Shown in pieces: positions 63,536 through 64,000 of a stretch of 64,000 nt of DNA. Below the pieces are notes generated by a model. It was given only the letters and a program-made list of their open reading frames with translations, was not told where the DNA came from and did not search any database. Made by a program: the position numbers and the translations under genes. The stretch comes from Vespula vulgaris. Its lineage: Eukaryota > Arthropoda > Insecta > Hymenoptera > Vespidae. The stretch's first letter is position 1, and each line of letters starts with the position of its first letter. The stretch spans positions 5,865,900-5,929,899 of the forward strand of contig NC_066586.1 of NCBI RefSeq assembly GCF_905475345.1, read 5' to 3'.

Positions 63536-63539
63536 ATGA
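63528..63539 (+). promoter_or_regulatory. Minimal upstream ORF overlapping the RME-8 start
   Basis: ATG AGA CAA TGA, three codons and a stop, 8 bases upstream of the RME-8 ATG and in another frame. Its stop TGA (63537-63539) overlaps the tandem ATGATG. It could reduce initiation or act through termination-reinitiation; only the sequence itself is certain. Confidence 0.5.
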
Positions 63540-63603
63540 TGCCACTAAAGGATAACCAGGATGTTGCATGCTTTCTGGTCACCAAACACTCATGGAAAGG
63601 GAA
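63536..63603 (+). CDS. Rme-8: RME-8 (DNAJC13) coding exon 1
   Basis: RME-8 is a very large J-domain protein on early endosomes that works with Hsc70 and the retromer/SNX system in clathrin dynamics and receptor sorting. The exon encodes MMPLKDNQDVACFLVTKHSW then KG and two bases of Lys, ending GGGAA|GTAAGT. The human protein begins with the same motif (ENKDLACFYTTKHSWRGK). I chose the first of two adjacent ATGs (63536, 63539). An acceptor-like TCTTCAG 11 bases upstream suggests a separate 5' UTR exon. The J domain and IWN repeats lie beyond the window. Confidence 0.88.
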
Positions 63604-63958
63604 GTAAGTCTATGTACTTTGTTATGTTAGATTAATTTTCTATTACCTTCTAAAGATTTTTTCATTATTCTCTCTTTTTTTAGTAAAATTATACGATACT
63701 ATATAAAAATGATTTTCTAATCCATTTGACAAAGTTTTATTGACATATGTATTTTTTTATATAAACCATTATTTTTAGATAAGAAAGATAATAAAACTCT
63801 CTTGCAATGTTAACTATATTATAAATATATTTAGATATATTTAAATGATATGATAATATTTAATTGATAAAATTATAAGTCAAATCTTTGAAAGTTTAAC
63901 ATTTTTTTTTTTTTTGGAAATATATAAATATATATATACTCTATGGAATATATTATAG

Positions 63959-64000
63959 GTACAAACGTATTTTTTCTATTGGATCCATGGGTATTACAAC
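63959..64000 (+). CDS. Rme-8: RME-8 coding exon 2 (partial, runs off the window)
   Basis: Acceptor ATTATAG| then G completing the split Lys codon, followed by YKRIFSIGSMGITT. The human counterpart reads YKRVFSVGTHAITT, so both the splice and the family call are firm. Intron 1 (63604-63958, 355 bp) is AT-rich. The exon is cut by the window edge; several thousand more codons are expected downstream. Confidence 0.9.

Overview
This is animal nuclear DNA, most likely from an insect. All recognisable genes have spliced exons with GT-AG introns, from about 70 bp to 12 kb long. The proteins are metazoan: a secreted follistatin, AGGF1, and the start of the endosomal J-protein RME-8/DNAJC13. No bacterial, organellar, viral or transposon-coding sequence was recognised. 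The noncoding DNA is rich in CpG and packed with microsatellites, (GA)n, (GAA)n, (GAC)n, (GGAA)n, (TACA)n and others. A bee- or ant-like hymenopteran is my best guess, but that is inference from base composition and gene type, not a demonstrated assignment.

Layout. (1) 2.4-24.3 kb, minus strand: a complete follistatin gene (Fs). I assembled it from six coding exons whose introns are all phase 1: signal peptide, TGF-beta-binding-like (TB) domain, three 10-cysteine follistatin modules and an acidic tail. The joined CDS is 1176 nt, 391 aa. Its 3' flank (below 2433) holds a long (TACG)/(TACA) repeat which reads UGUA on the transcript strand and includes exact Pumilio-type octamers. Intron 1 (12 kb) contains a 256-bp tandem duplication. 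(2) 24.3-50.1 kb: about 26 kb between Fs and the end of AGGF1 with no recognisable coding exon. It consists of microsatellites separated by islands of complex sequence that look like regulatory DNA or 5' untranslated exons. (3) 50.2-62.9 kb, minus strand: AGGF1 (coiled coil, OCRE, acidic region, FHA, G-patch). Seven clustered coding exons lie at 60.8-62.9 kb and the terminal exon lies 10.5 kb away at 50.2 kb. The joined CDS is 1590 nt, 529 aa. The large last intron holds a duplicated non-coding element at 51.2 and 51.8 kb. (4) 62.96-63.53 kb: a compact divergent promoter region. (5) 63.54-64.0 kb, plus strand: the first two coding exons of RME-8, running off the window end.

The three genes do not form a functional pathway that I can see. 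Follistatin acts outside the cell on TGF-beta/activin-type ligands, AGGF1 carries nuclear RNA-processing-type domains, and RME-8 works on endosomes. AGGF1 and RME-8 are likely linked by a shared divergent promoter. Most long open frames in the window are microsatellites (poly-Thr, poly-Ser, Arg-Glu, Pro-Ser-Phe) and are not genes. I found no convincing new gene system. The best leads are non-coding: the two duplicated elements, the possible Pumilio sites, a cryptic frame-shifting exon in AGGF1 and some inverted repeats.
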